The notes beneath the pieces are model-generated. The model ran no database searches, was not told the origin of the DNA, and saw nothing but the letters and a program-made list of their open reading frames with translations. Positions 55,775 through 64,000 of a stretch of DNA of 64,000 nucleotides are shown piece after piece (the stretch's first letter is position 1; each line of letters opens with the position of its first letter). Origin of the DNA: Candidatus Saccharimonadales bacterium (GTDB taxonomy: Bacteria; Patescibacteriota; Saccharimonadia; Saccharimonadales; Saccharimonadaceae); NCBI GenBank assembly GCA_035697325.1, contig DASSDB010000004.1:186001-250000 (forward strand). The letters are read 5' to 3'. A program made the translations under genes and the position numbers.

Positions 55775-56719
55775 CTATCGATAAAATGCTTTCCCGCTCA
55801 CCCGAATATCAATGTATTGTGGTGACTGTTTTTTTTGCTGAAACCAATGGATTGCTCGCACCATATCTTCTACCTGCTCCCCTACTCCACGATCAATTGA
55901 AAGTTTTATGGGATATGCCAACCCATCGATATGAAGTTCCACTTCACGAGTTGTTCCCGTAGGAATCGCTACTTGAGTTACAGTGTAGCCCTGGGCCTTT
56001 GTAAGACCCACGGTGCGCCCAACAAAACTCAAGAAGCGATTGCTAGCTATCGCTTGACCGCCCGCTGCCTGTACGCCGCTATTATCGACGATCTGAACGG
56101 AGGGAGTAGGATAATAATTATGCGAGAAGGCCGTTCCTGAAGAATCTACATACTGCTGGCGTCCCTGAATAGACCATCCTGCCAGAGGCTGCCTCATTGC
56201 TATCGTATAGTCAGATCTTCCAAATCCGCTATTATTGCCGACTCGAACCGAAGCCACTTCGGGTAGTTTTTGCTTCACATATTCGTTAAGAGCATCTGAA
56301 TTTGTTAAAAAACGTAACCGTTCAACAGGGCGCGTCACCAGATACGACTGGATCGTATCGGCATAGCTTTTATCGACAGGAACATCAATACCTGGTGTCC
56401 GGACATCAACGCTTGCCGTAAACTCATATACGAGCACACAGAGCCCCATAGCCGCAAACAATACGACGAGCAGGAGAGAGCCGAGACGTCGACGTTTTTT
56501 TCGAAGTTCGTGGGCCTGAACACGAGGCGACTTAAGCTGTGCGTTTGCTTCGCCAGCACTTGCTATTTCAGAAGAGCGGCTTCCTGTCAGTGTTCGATTA
56601 CGACGAAAATTATACCTCTGGTCGATATCGGTAAGCCTCTGTTGCTCACTCCTTCCCTCAGTTGGTGCCGCGCGGCGACCGGGCTGTGGGTTTGACTGTT
56701 TTTTAGAAAAAAGTCCCAC
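55775..56719 (-). CDS. ftsQ: Cell-division protein FtsQ/DivIB
   Basis: The 314-aa protein has a long basic cytoplasmic N-terminus (about 85 residues), one membrane helix at about 82-103, and an external POTRA-type region with a FtsQ/DivIB-like beta domain (VASVRVGNNSGFGRSDYTIAMRQPLAGW, YVDSSGTAF). FtsQ links FtsL/FtsB to the divisome. It is the last gene of the operon, nine bases after murG. The alignment is weaker than for the enzymes around it, but topology and position agree. Confidence 0.85.
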   Translation of the reverse strand: MGLFSKKQSNPQPGRRAAPTEGRSEQQRLTDIDQRYNFRRNRTLTGSRSSEIASAGEANAQLKSPRVQAHELRKKRRRLGSLLLVVLFAAMGLCVLVYEFTASVDVRTPGIDVPVDKSYADTIQSYLVTRPVERLRFLTNSDALNEYVKQKLPEVASVRVGNNSGFGRSDYTIAMRQPLAGWSIQGRQQYVDSSGTAFSHNYYPTPSVQIVDNSGVQAAGGQAIASNRFLSFVGRTVGLTKAQGYTVTQVAIPTGTTREVELHIDGLAYPIKLSIDRGVGEQVEDMVRAIHWFQQKKQSPQYIDIRVSGKAFYR

Positions 56720-56728
56720 CGCGTCCGC

Positions 56729-57904
56729 CTATTCTCTTCCCCGTCTTATAGAGCCCATCACTCTTTCGATAATCGCGGCCATATCTGCGGCCGCCTGGGG
56801 TTTAGCATACGCATGGAAGGCCTTACTCATTTTCTGCAAGCGAACAGGATTAGCAAGAAGCGTTGTAATAGTGTCAACAAGCAATTGAGGGTTGACTTGT
56901 AGTTCAATTTCGTCAATTACCTCAACCGCTCCTGTTTCAGCGTATACGGCCGCATTCTTCAACTGATGTCCCCCTGTCAAGTAAGGACTGGGCACTAAAA
57001 TAGTAGGACGAGCTAGAGCGGCTAACTCAAGTATTGTCGTCGCACCCGCACGCGCCACAACGATATCTGCCGCACCTAGATATTCGTGCATGTTACCGCT
57101 AATAAAAGGATGAAGCTGAAAGCGAGGGTCATCCTGAGGCGTGAGCGTTTTTACGTCATCGAACTGATTGGTTCCTGATATAAGAACGAGTGACGTTATA
57201 TCAAGTAACTCATGGATACGTTTTACGACAGCATCGTTAATGTTTTGCGCACCTAAACCACCGCCGGTCACTACCACCAGAGGTTGCCTAGGATCAAATC
57301 CAAAAGACGCCTTCAGTTCTTTGCGTTCTTCAAGAGAAAAAGGCTTGAATGCCTCGTTTACCGGCGTTCCTACATACTGCGACTTCTCTTCAGGGTATGG
57401 ATAATACTTTAGTGGTGCTCCTGTACCAATGTAGGTAGCAAATCTCGACAGGATTCTATTTGTGAGTCCTGGATGAGCGTCGGAATCATGAATAACGAGA
57501 GGTATTTTAAAGAGCCATGCCGCGCATCCTACGGGCAGACAAACAAAGCCGCCTTTCGTAAACACCACATCAGGCCGCCATAAGAAAAGTTTGACGACGC
57601 TTTGTAAAAAACCACATCCCACCAAAAAAAGATCACGGATATTTGGCAGTAATATTGAGAAAGGCCTTAGTAATTGACGCCACACGGGTAGTGAGTGGTA
57701 CCGACGCAGCTTACCAGCAATAACAGTATCGACACGAATAGAAGGATCGTAGTGGCGCATAATACTCCTGGCCTCTGGGGCAAATTTTCTATCGCACCAA
57801 AAACGCACCTCAAGGTTGGCGTCTTTCTTTCGTAACTCACGAAGTACTGCGACGACCGGCGTAACGTGACCGCCCGATCCCCCGCCGAGTGCCAGGATTC
57901 TCAT
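56729..57904 (-). CDS. murG: UDP-GlcNAc:lipid I N-acetylglucosaminyltransferase MurG
   Basis: I use ATG 57904; an ATG two codons earlier (57910) is equivalent. The 391-aa GT28 enzyme has ILALGGGSGGHVTPVVAVL at the N-terminus, VVTGGGLGAQNINDAV, and a C-terminal UDP-GlcNAc site (ARAGATTILELAALARPTILVP, HQLKNA). It makes lipid II from lipid I at the inner membrane face. Its start lies 68 bp inside ftsW, an unusually long overlap that indicates translational coupling. Confidence 0.95.
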   Translation of the reverse strand: MRILALGGGSGGHVTPVVAVLRELRKKDANLEVRFWCDRKFAPEARSIMRHYDPSIRVDTVIAGKLRRYHSLPVWRQLLRPFSILLPNIRDLFLVGCGFLQSVVKLFLWRPDVVFTKGGFVCLPVGCAAWLFKIPLVIHDSDAHPGLTNRILSRFATYIGTGAPLKYYPYPEEKSQYVGTPVNEAFKPFSLEERKELKASFGFDPRQPLVVVTGGGLGAQNINDAVVKRIHELLDITSLVLISGTNQFDDVKTLTPQDDPRFQLHPFISGNMHEYLGAADIVVARAGATTILELAALARPTILVPSPYLTGGHQLKNAAVYAETGAVEVIDEIELQVNPQLLVDTITTLLANPVRLQKMSKAFHAYAKPQAAADMAAIIERVMGSIRRGRE

Positions 57905-59141
57905 ATCCATTCTCCTTATTTACTGAACCATGAATTGTATAGCGCGAGAGTTGAAATGCTAAGCCAAGCGCACCGGCAATGAAAATCATACTTGTACCGC
58001 CAAAACTAAGCAGTGGCAATGTGATACCCGTAAGCGGAAAAATCCCTATCATGGCTGCTACATTCAATATAACATGCGCCGCAAGCCAACCAAATACGCC
58101 CGCTACTGCAAGTTTCATCCACATGTCTGGCAAATGGTCGACGATCCGTAAGAGCCGTATTAAAAGCGCTGCAAACAGCAATAATATAAGTGTTAAGCCG
58201 ATAAAACCGAATGTTTCACCCATAATCGCGAATACGGAGTCGTTAATAGCCTCGGGCAAGTAGCCTGTAGCCTGCACACTGTTGCCAATCCCAACGCCAA
58301 GCAACCCACCACTACCAATAGCGATCTTAGCATGCGTAATGTGATAGTTCGCGTCGTCGATTGAAATGCTCGAAGCATCATCACCCGAGAAGAAGGTCGT
58401 GATTCGCTCCATGCGATGCGGCGCAATGATAATCAGCAGAATAAGGAGAAACACGGCTGAAATGCCAAGCCCGACACCAATTTTTCTACTAAGTCCCGCT
58501 ACCATCAACATCGACGCAAGAATAGCAATCAGCACAATTCCGGTACCCATATCCTTCTGGAGCCCAATCACAAAGAAAATAGCAAGCAGCATCACCGCGC
58601 CGACAGGTATGAGCGTCTTATGGAGGTCATTAACAAGGCCCTGGCGCATGCGTATTGCAACAAATCCTGCCGTGAATACAAGCAATCCAAACTTCAAGAA
58701 CTCTGCTGGCTGCAAACTTCCCAGAGGCCCTAACTCAAACCAACGGCATGCGCCAAGGCTACACTGAGCGATTCCCATATTCAAAAAACCAGCGACAGAC
58801 AAAATAAGGCAAGCGATAAATCCTCCAGCCAGAAGTCTCCCGGCATGCTTTTTTACCCATTCAAATGGTGTCATTGCCAAGAGGAAAAACGCAGCTAGAG
58901 CAAGCAGTAAACTCACCGTCTGTTTTACAAAGAAATACATACTGGTGTAATAATCCGTATCGTAGGCGTTATTTAACACATTGGCACGCTGCGGGCCGAT
59001 AGCATACATAATAATAAGCCCAAGAAGCATAAGCAGCCCCATGTACAAGATAATATGGTAATCAGGACGATGACGTCGAACAATAGGCCGCTCAACATTC
59101 TGAGAGCCCTCCCGGCGGAGCAATCGTCTCACCGCTGGCAT
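57837..59141 (-). CDS. ftsW: Peptidoglycan glycosyltransferase FtsW (SEDS family)
   Basis: The 434-aa protein has about ten membrane helices and SEDS signatures: a large external loop with QPAEFLKFGLLVF, LLGVGIGNSVQ, LPEAINDSVFAIMGETFGFIG and LTGITLPLLSFGGTSMI. It polymerises glycan strands at the septum with FtsI. It starts three bases after mraY, and its 3' end overlaps murG. The divisome pairing with FtsI in the same operon supports FtsW rather than RodA. Confidence 0.93.
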   Translation of the reverse strand: MPAVRRLLRREGSQNVERPIVRRHRPDYHIILYMGLLMLLGLIIMYAIGPQRANVLNNAYDTDYYTSMYFFVKQTVSLLLALAAFFLLAMTPFEWVKKHAGRLLAGGFIACLILSVAGFLNMGIAQCSLGACRWFELGPLGSLQPAEFLKFGLLVFTAGFVAIRMRQGLVNDLHKTLIPVGAVMLLAIFFVIGLQKDMGTGIVLIAILASMLMVAGLSRKIGVGLGISAVFLLILLIIIAPHRMERITTFFSGDDASSISIDDANYHITHAKIAIGSGGLLGVGIGNSVQATGYLPEAINDSVFAIMGETFGFIGLTLILLLFAALLIRLLRIVDHLPDMWMKLAVAGVFGWLAAHVILNVAAMIGIFPLTGITLPLLSFGGTSMIFIAGALGLAFQLSRYTIHGSVNKENGYENPGTRRGIGRSRYAGRRSTS

Positions 59142-59144
59142 GGC

Positions 59145-60173
59145 TTAGATATGACCTCCGGCAAGTGCCATCATAATACCCAGCGATCCCATCACGCACG
59201 CAATCACCCAAAATCGCATCGTTACCTTTGTTTCAGGCCAGCCTTTTGCTTCTAAGTGATGATGGATAGGGGCAGAAAGAAAGACTTTGCGGTGAAAGAG
59301 TTTTTTGCTAGTAATTTGGACAAGACTGGAACCCGCTTCGATGACGAAGATGAGCCCAATGATCGGAAGGAGAAATAGTGTATTTGTCAGCATCGCCACT
59401 ACCCCGAGGCTCGTGCCAAAAGCGAAGCTCCCCACATCTCCCATAAAAAAGCGCGCTGGATAAATATTAAACCAAAGATAACTAAGAAGTGCACCAACCA
59501 CCGTAAAACAGAACCCGGCTAGAATAACATGACCTTGAAGTAACGCGATAACCCCAAATACACCGTAACTAATGGTAAGAAGGCCGCCAGCAAGCCCATC
59601 AAGTCCGTCGCTGATATTAACTGCATTGCTGGTAGCCACCACCGCAAACACAAACAGCGGCACAATAACCCAACCAAGAAAGAGATCGCCCACGAATGGA
59701 ATGTGAACGCTAGTGTAGCCCAGCTTCACAAAGAAAAACCAGCCAAGAAATAGCGCAAGCAAGGTAATCATCGCGAACTTCAAACTCGACCGCAGACCAG
59801 CCACACCGGTTCCCTGCCCGCGAATATTAATAAGGTCATCCAGTAACCCTACGGCTCCTCCGCCAACGAGCGCCGCAAGTGGTAACCATGTCTGCGCTCT
59901 ATCCAGATTGAAAAAGAGAGTTATTACGGTTATAGAAATAACCCCGATAATGCCGGCCATGGTCGGAATGTTACGTTTGAACTTATCCGCATGAAGCTTA
60001 GTAAATACCTCAAGCTTTTCACCAGTCGTACTTGTGCTCCGCTGCTTTTTCCAAAATTTATATCGATAAGCAAAAAAAGTAAATACCGGCGTAAGAATCA
60101 TCGCTAACAAAAACGCACCGACACTCAGAATGAAAGTTCCGTTTAATTCGTGAGTAAACTGTGCAAGCGCCAT
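59145..60173 (-). CDS. mraY: Phospho-MurNAc-pentapeptide transferase MraY
   Basis: The 342-aa protein has ten membrane helices and MraY motifs: DDLINIRGQGTG near residue 100, SNAVNISDGLDGLAGG near 185 with catalytic aspartates, FMGDVGSFAFG and PIHHHLEAKGWPETKV. It transfers phospho-MurNAc-pentapeptide to undecaprenyl phosphate, giving lipid I. It begins five bases after ftsI ends. Confidence 0.96.
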   Translation of the reverse strand: MALAQFTHELNGTFILSVGAFLLAMILTPVFTFFAYRYKFWKKQRSTSTTGEKLEVFTKLHADKFKRNIPTMAGIIGVISITVITLFFNLDRAQTWLPLAALVGGGAVGLLDDLINIRGQGTGVAGLRSSLKFAMITLLALFLGWFFFVKLGYTSVHIPFVGDLFLGWVIVPLFVFAVVATSNAVNISDGLDGLAGGLLTISYGVFGVIALLQGHVILAGFCFTVVGALLSYLWFNIYPARFFMGDVGSFAFGTSLGVVAMLTNTLFLLPIIGLIFVIEAGSSLVQITSKKLFHRKVFLSAPIHHHLEAKGWPETKVTMRFWVIACVMGSLGIMMALAGGHI

Positions 60174-60178
60174 ATCTC

Positions 60179-61927
60179 TTATCCTTTCGGTTGTAGTTTC
60201 AAATAATCAATGAGCCAGTTTGAAATGTCTGTAAAAATCGGCATGGCATCTTTGTTACCCGCGAGAAGCATGTGCTTTCCGGATACTTGCACCATTATGA
60301 CATACCGAGGGTCATCTGGGCTACTACCACCAAAACCTAAATAGGTTCCGATAGTCTGATCGTCAGCATATTGCCCGTTCTCAATCACCTGAGAGGTACC
60401 TGTTTTACCACCTATGTAATAGCCAGGTTTATCTTGGCTTGCATAAAATATATGGCGCGCTTGGTGTACCATTTCGCGTACTGTCGAAGCTGTTGCTGGG
60501 CTTATGACACTAGTCCGCGGTGTTTTAATCGGTTGCTCTGTAAAATTCTGGCCATCATCGCTCATTTTGCCGGCAATAACAGTCGGATAGTAATATGTAC
60601 CGCCGTTTATAACTGTACTGAAGGCCGAACAAACTTGAAGCATCGTCACGTCCATTCCCTGTCCGAACGCCATGTTCGAATATCGTACTGCGCCACCATC
60701 TACATCCGTCGGCGGAATAACGGTGCCCTTGGCTTCACCGGCCAACTCAACTCCTGTTAATTCACCCAGACCAAGCTTGTCATGAAAATACTCATAAAGC
60801 GTATTCCGTGCACTCAAGGTGATATTGTTACCATCACCCAGCCGTTTCATAATTTCTATCATTCCGGTATTAAGCGAATAGTTAAGCGCGGTCTGAATAG
60901 TAATATTACCTGTTTGACCTTTGGTAGCGTTACCAATCGTACGATCTTCAACTTTTACCGAGTCGGTATTATTGAATGTTGAAGTGGGTGTAATCACGCC
61001 TTTATCAACGCCAACAGTGACTGTCAGCGCCTTTATATCCGAACCTGGCTCGTACGGCACTACCACTGTTCCATTGTTAAATGCGGCTGCGTCCTGAACT
61101 TTATTAATTTCAGCCGGATTGAAAGTTGGAAGATTAGCCATGGCCATAATTTTACCGGTCTTTGGATCCATCACCATGACGCTTCCGTTTGTTGCACGTG
61201 AATTTTTCAATCCAAGTGCAAGGGCTTTTTCGGCGTATGATTGAATATTTCTATCTACCGTTAATACGACATTATCTCCGTTTTTGGCTGGCTGATTCAC
61301 ATTATCGTTACCAATTGTAAGCGGGACATTACTCACATCCGTTACCGAGCGAAGCAGACCATCTTTTCCCGCAAGCTTATCGTTAAGTTCTTGTTCCAGT
61401 CCGTATTTTCCATTACCTTCACTATCAACAAAACCTAATGTTTGCGAAGCCAGTTGACCCTCTGGGTACACACGTTGTGTTTCTGCCTGAAAACCGAGAC
61501 CTTTCAAGTGAACATTCTTAAGCATTTCAGCCTGCTTGCGTGAAACCTTGGTGGCCAAAATTTGATACCGTGACTCCTTTTTTCCTAACAGTTCCTCTAA
61601 ATTCGGGCGAGCGTTCCCCCCTGCTACTTTTCGCACATTATCAATAATTTCTTGCGGTTTATCCACAACCTTCGGATCGGCAAATACCGTATAGACCGTT
61701 TCGTTTAAGACTATCTTTACCGGATTACCATCATCCATTGCGTAAATTTCTCCACGTTTGGCGGGAATGACTAGCTGCTTCGTTTGCTCTTGGCGTGCAA
61801 GATCCGTGTAATAGTCGTAACGAATGACTTGCAAGTAAAAGAGACGAATCACAAAAATAGCCATGATAACTAACGTCACGATGGCTAAATAAAATGCTCG
61901 GCTGCCTCTCTTAAAATCTAGCTGCAT
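60179..61927 (-). CDS. ftsI: Septal penicillin-binding protein FtsI (class B PBP)
   Basis: The 582-aa protein has a membrane anchor at about 14-34, a PBP dimerisation region (PAKRGEIYAMD, GLEQELNDKLAGKDG) and a transpeptidase domain with S296-D-I-K299 (active-site SxxK), S351-L-N353 (SxN) and K508-T-G510 (KTG). The usual STxK is SDIK here. No PASTA domain is present. It crosslinks septal peptidoglycan, working with FtsW. It lies eleven bases after the FtsL-like gene. Confidence 0.94.
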   Translation of the reverse strand: MQLDFKRGSRAFYLAIVTLVIMAIFVIRLFYLQVIRYDYYTDLARQEQTKQLVIPAKRGEIYAMDDGNPVKIVLNETVYTVFADPKVVDKPQEIIDNVRKVAGGNARPNLEELLGKKESRYQILATKVSRKQAEMLKNVHLKGLGFQAETQRVYPEGQLASQTLGFVDSEGNGKYGLEQELNDKLAGKDGLLRSVTDVSNVPLTIGNDNVNQPAKNGDNVVLTVDRNIQSYAEKALALGLKNSRATNGSVMVMDPKTGKIMAMANLPTFNPAEINKVQDAAAFNNGTVVVPYEPGSDIKALTVTVGVDKGVITPTSTFNNTDSVKVEDRTIGNATKGQTGNITIQTALNYSLNTGMIEIMKRLGDGNNITLSARNTLYEYFHDKLGLGELTGVELAGEAKGTVIPPTDVDGGAVRYSNMAFGQGMDVTMLQVCSAFSTVINGGTYYYPTVIAGKMSDDGQNFTEQPIKTPRTSVISPATASTVREMVHQARHIFYASQDKPGYYIGGKTGTSQVIENGQYADDQTIGTYLGFGGSSPDDPRYVIMVQVSGKHMLLAGNKDAMPIFTDISNWLIDYLKLQPKG

Positions 61928-61938
61928 AATGGTTCGGT

Positions 61939-62289
61939 TTATTCACGCACATAATCGGTACTGGCAGGTTTAGTCATTTCGCGGGCCACACTGCTGTTCT
62001 GGACATTCTCTAGCGCAGTGAGGCGTGAGTTTTCAACCTCCAGGTCGGTTTTTTGGTTATTCAGGTCGGCGATCTTACTGTCGATCTTTTGAGCTTCGTA
62101 GTCATATCCGGTTGTACGAGTTGCTTGAGTTAAGTATATCAAACCAAGCACCGTAATCATAAGGGCGACAAGCACCGTATGAGTCACAGGGCCAAGTTTC
62201 ACAGCCGAAGTAAATGCAACCGTATTCTGGTTACGGCCCAGAGGCGCTGCTCCGCGGCGATTTGCAAATTGTGTACGTTGATATGACAT
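61939..62289 (-). CDS. FtsL-like divisome protein
   Basis: The 116-aa protein has a cytoplasmic basic tail, one membrane helix (about 37-57), and an external coiled coil (KIDSKIADLNNQKTDLEVENSRLTALENV), the usual FtsL/DivIC layout. FtsL sequences are poorly conserved, so the call rests on topology and on position between rsmH and ftsI, where ftsL normally lies. I leave the symbol empty because DivIC/FtsB-type proteins look similar. Confidence 0.75.
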   Translation of the reverse strand: MSYQRTQFANRRGAAPLGRNQNTVAFTSAVKLGPVTHTVLVALMITVLGLIYLTQATRTTGYDYEAQKIDSKIADLNNQKTDLEVENSRLTALENVQNSSVAREMTKPASTDYVRE

Positions 62290-62333
62290 ATTTTTGTTTT
62301 CTTTTTGATTTTGTTTTTATAACCGCCCTGGCA

Positions 62334-62362
62334 GGGTGCACCCGGTTACCGGGCACACCCTA
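62334..62362 (-). promoter_or_regulatory. 13-bp hairpin with TAA loop between the micro-ORF and the FtsL-like gene
   Basis: On the minus strand AGGGTGTGCCCGG pairs with CCGGGTGCACCCT around a TAA loop, with two G-T pairs. No U-run follows, so it is more likely a processing or translational element than a terminator. Confidence 0.6.
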
Positions 62363-62373
62363 AAGGGAAATAT

Positions 62374-62439
62374 TTATTTAAAGCGTACAGCGACCTTAGT
62401 GATCTCTGACTGGCTTTGTACTTTGATTTGGACAGGCAT
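62374..62439 (-). CDS. 21-aa micro-protein between rsmH and ftsL
   Basis: ATG 62439 opens 21 codons to TAA at 62374-62376, with AAGGGAAGGGG upstream at a suitable distance. The peptide is MPVQIKVQSQSEITKVAVRF followed by K: alternating hydrophobic and polar residues as in a beta strand, with a net positive charge. It sits 26 bases after the rsmH stop in an otherwise tight operon. It could be a translated leader controlling the division genes, or a short functional peptide. Confidence 0.45.
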   Translation of the reverse strand: MPVQIKVQSQSEITKVAVRFK

Positions 62440-62465
62440 TGGTGTTTACCCCTTCCCTTTTTGTT

Positions 62466-63362
62466 TTATTTTTTCACTGCGACCCTGAGCTTGCTGCTCC
62501 TGGAGCGCGGATTGTGAACGTCGTAAATACTCCCGTCAAGCGGTTTTTTGGTCACGATGTTCAGCTCTGCCTCGTATCCCGCTTGCTTTTGTTCCGTAAA
62601 AAAACGTTTCACAAGTCGATCTTCAAGGCTATGGAAACTGATGATACCCACTCTTCCACCAGGTTTTAGTAATTTTGGAAGAAGCAAAAGCGTCGACTCA
62701 ATTTGTCCAAGCTCATCGTTTACCGCTATGCGGAGTGCTTGAAAAGTACGCGTAGCCGGATGAATTCGTTTCCATCTGCCACGATACTGCCCTTCTATAA
62801 GGCGGGCGAGATCTTCTGTGGTTCGAAGCGGCCGTGCTTCGACAATTGCTCCAGCAATGCGCCGGGCAAATCCGAGCGGCTCTTCACCATATGTCGTTAT
62901 GATACGCACCAGTTCGTCCTTCGTAGCAGTATTTACCAGCGTTTCACCTGATGTTTCCTGCCGGACATCCATGCGCATATCAAGCGGACCATTTTTTGTA
63001 AAAGAAAACCCTCGTTCGCCCCTATCGAGCTGTGGTGATGACACCCCCAAATCAATCAGCACGATAGCAAATTGCCTACCTTCTTCGACAAGTGCTTTAG
63101 CCGCACTCGCAAAATCAGTATGCATCAGCCGTGTTCCTTTTTTAGCAAACGTCTGAAGATGCGAAATCGCAAAATCATCGCGGTCAACTAAAACCGAATC
63201 GGCGTAATTTTCCGTTAGCTCTAAAATACGTCCTGCATGACCGCCATAGCCCGCTGTAAGGTCAAGATAGTTCTCGCCTTTCTTGGGAGCAAGCAGTTTC
63301 AGTGTCGTATCGAGCAAAACCGGAACGTGGAGTTGTTGTGGTGGATGTTCTTTAATACTCAT
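62466..63362 (-). CDS. rsmH: 16S rRNA m4C1402 methyltransferase RsmH (MraW)
   Basis: The 298-aa protein shows RsmH motifs: HVPVLLDTTLKLL, the SAM-binding DLTAGYGGHAG, VLIDLGVSSPQLDRGERGFSF, PLDMRMD, and VGIISFHSLEDRLVKRFF near the end. It N4-methylates C1402 of 16S rRNA. It is the first full gene of the minus-strand division operon, and its ATG follows GATAGGATAGATAAAG after a 457-nt leader downstream of mraZ. Confidence 0.96.
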   Translation of the reverse strand: MSIKEHPPQQLHVPVLLDTTLKLLAPKKGENYLDLTAGYGGHAGRILELTENYADSVLVDRDDFAISHLQTFAKKGTRLMHTDFASAAKALVEEGRQFAIVLIDLGVSSPQLDRGERGFSFTKNGPLDMRMDVRQETSGETLVNTATKDELVRIITTYGEEPLGFARRIAGAIVEARPLRTTEDLARLIEGQYRGRWKRIHPATRTFQALRIAVNDELGQIESTLLLLPKLLKPGGRVGIISFHSLEDRLVKRFFTEQKQAGYEAELNIVTKKPLDGSIYDVHNPRSRSSKLRVAVKK

Positions 63363-63819
63363 AAACTTTATCTATCCTATCAGAGTTCCGCTTCGCATGT
63401 CATCACCTTTTCAACCAACGGACTCCGCGCCAAGAATTTCACGAATCAGCGATGTAAATCCTTGGGCTCTCGTATGTTGTTCTCAAAGGGATGCCAGCTC
63501 GCTGGCTCTTCATGATATTTTGTTTCTCGAGATCACCTAACTGGCAGCAGAGAGTTTTTGTTTTGAGTGTGTTTGTTTTTGTAATAAGTGTCCAGGTGGT
63601 TATGAAGGGGGTTACAGTGTAACTCATACCCTCCCCACTTGGTTTGAGAGACTTATGTGTGTGAGGTGGAGTTTTTTGGGAGGTGTTGTGTGTTGAGGAA
63701 AGTGCGTCAGTCTTTTTAATGTGGTACCGAATCGCCACGTCTCATACTGCCAGATAGTTGATCTCGAGAGCATTTCTTTACTCTTATTGATCCCGACTTG
63801 TTAAAGAACAGTGGATAAC
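63363..63819 (-). other. 457-nt leader between mraZ and rsmH with RNA-structure signals
   Basis: mraZ and rsmH are usually adjacent; here 457 bases separate them. On the plus strand GGTTATGA...GTTAC-AGT-GTAAC...TCATACC at about 63597-63630 gives a stem-loop readable on either strand. Open frames exist (63439-63738 from a GTG without Shine-Dalgarno) but look non-coding. A structured regulatory leader is possible; an mraW RNA motif is known upstream of mraW in Actinobacteria. Confidence 0.5.
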
Positions 63820-63999
63820 TTAGGCGTCGGACCCTGCCGGCAAAATTCGCCAGTATGCGCCCGCCCGTACTGCTACAACTTCCCTATCAATCCCTGCGTA
63901 CTCAAGCAAGTGTTGCTCAAAGGTAACCCGACCCTGTTTTTGATCCAGTTCCACAGCCGTTTTTCCACGACGGAACCGAACATTCAGATCTGCTACTCG
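63820..63999 (-). CDS. mraZ: C-terminal part of MraZ (gene continues beyond the window)
   Basis: From the window end the minus strand is open to TAA at 63820-63822, giving 59 residues. ELDQKQGRVTFEQHLLEYAGIDREVVAV matches the second SpoVT-AbrB repeat of MraZ (DKQGRI-type signature followed by a helix and two strands). MraZ is a DNA-binding repressor of the division operon that binds direct repeats upstream of its own gene, outside this window. Its position before rsmH confirms the call. Confidence 0.85.
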   Translation of the reverse strand, partial: RVADLNVRFRRGKTAVELDQKQGRVTFEQHLLEYAGIDREVVAVRAGAYWRILPAGSDA

Positions 64000-64000
64000 C

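Noticed and set aside
63439-63738. A 99-codon minus-strand frame in the mraZ-rsmH leader
   Set aside because: It starts at GTG without a ribosome-binding site and is Thr/Ser/Lys-rich without secondary-structure regularity. Left open as a test in the leader finding.

Overview
The window looks like a Candidatus Saccharibacteria (TM7, Patescibacteria/CPR) chromosome, or a close CPR relative. The evidence is a compact Gram-positive-style cell-wall and division cluster on the minus strand (mraZ end, rsmH, an FtsL-like gene, ftsI, mraY, ftsW, murG, ftsQ), a protein with a sigma-region-4-like helix-turn-helix followed by HARE-type winged helices, a TraG/VirB4-type ATPase with a basic tail, tail-fibre-like surface proteins, a prepilin carrying RCC1 repeats, and a PEGA-domain membrane protein. 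TGA is used as an ordinary stop codon, which argues against the recoded Gracilibacteria and Absconditabacteria. The assignment rests on gene content and style only; no search was run.

Layout. 1-2554: overlapping plus-strand operon for nucleotide and metabolite repair (partial gene, MTH1-type Nudix, MazG-like dCTPase, HAD phosphatase, YjeF-C-like protein). 2544-9096: RCC1 prepilin, tRNA-Leu(CAA), sortase, PEGA protein, membrane-anchored protein and an unknown. 9171-14033: gltX, small cupin-like gene, YerB/DUF3048 protein, histidine kinase and response regulator. 14059-17396: a run of single-gene units. 17473-22016: large surface proteins (beta-helix, tail-fibre-like, LamG). 22071-36535: accessory region with two Nudix proteins, an ECF sigma factor, three proteins made only of repeated helix-turn-helix modules, a truncated MoxR-like ATPase, TetR and TrmB regulators, tRNA-Glu(CTC), a DUF218 protein and several orphans. 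36780-45294: sensor kinase and receiver protein, both with proline-rich tails, then rsuA/rluB, der, pth, a ZIP transporter, an unrecognised structured RNA and dprA. 45326-54144: two lipoproteins, small proteins, topA, the sigma4/HARE protein and the T4SS-type ATPase. 54317-55774: AT-rich insert-like stretch. 55775-64000: the division and wall operon.

Two kinds of gene are interleaved. Housekeeping genes have moderate base composition and often start within about 7-12 nt of a TATAAT-like -10 box, so they are probably leaderless. About twenty accessory genes are monocistronic units: visibly G/C-rich codons, their own -10 (often with TTGACA at 17 bp), a real Shine-Dalgarno sequence, GTG or TTG starts quite often, and a perfect 12-17 bp inverted repeat directly after the stop. 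Several also have a hairpin at the predicted 5' end of the transcript. This class includes the poly-HTH proteins and is the best candidate here for an undescribed system.

Other points worth attention: a ~245-nt RNA with a consensus promoter and terminator (44137-44382, minus), a 21-codon micro-ORF plus a 13-bp hairpin between rsmH and ftsL (62334-62439), a 457-nt leader before rsmH, and a 43-aa basic ORF between der and pth.
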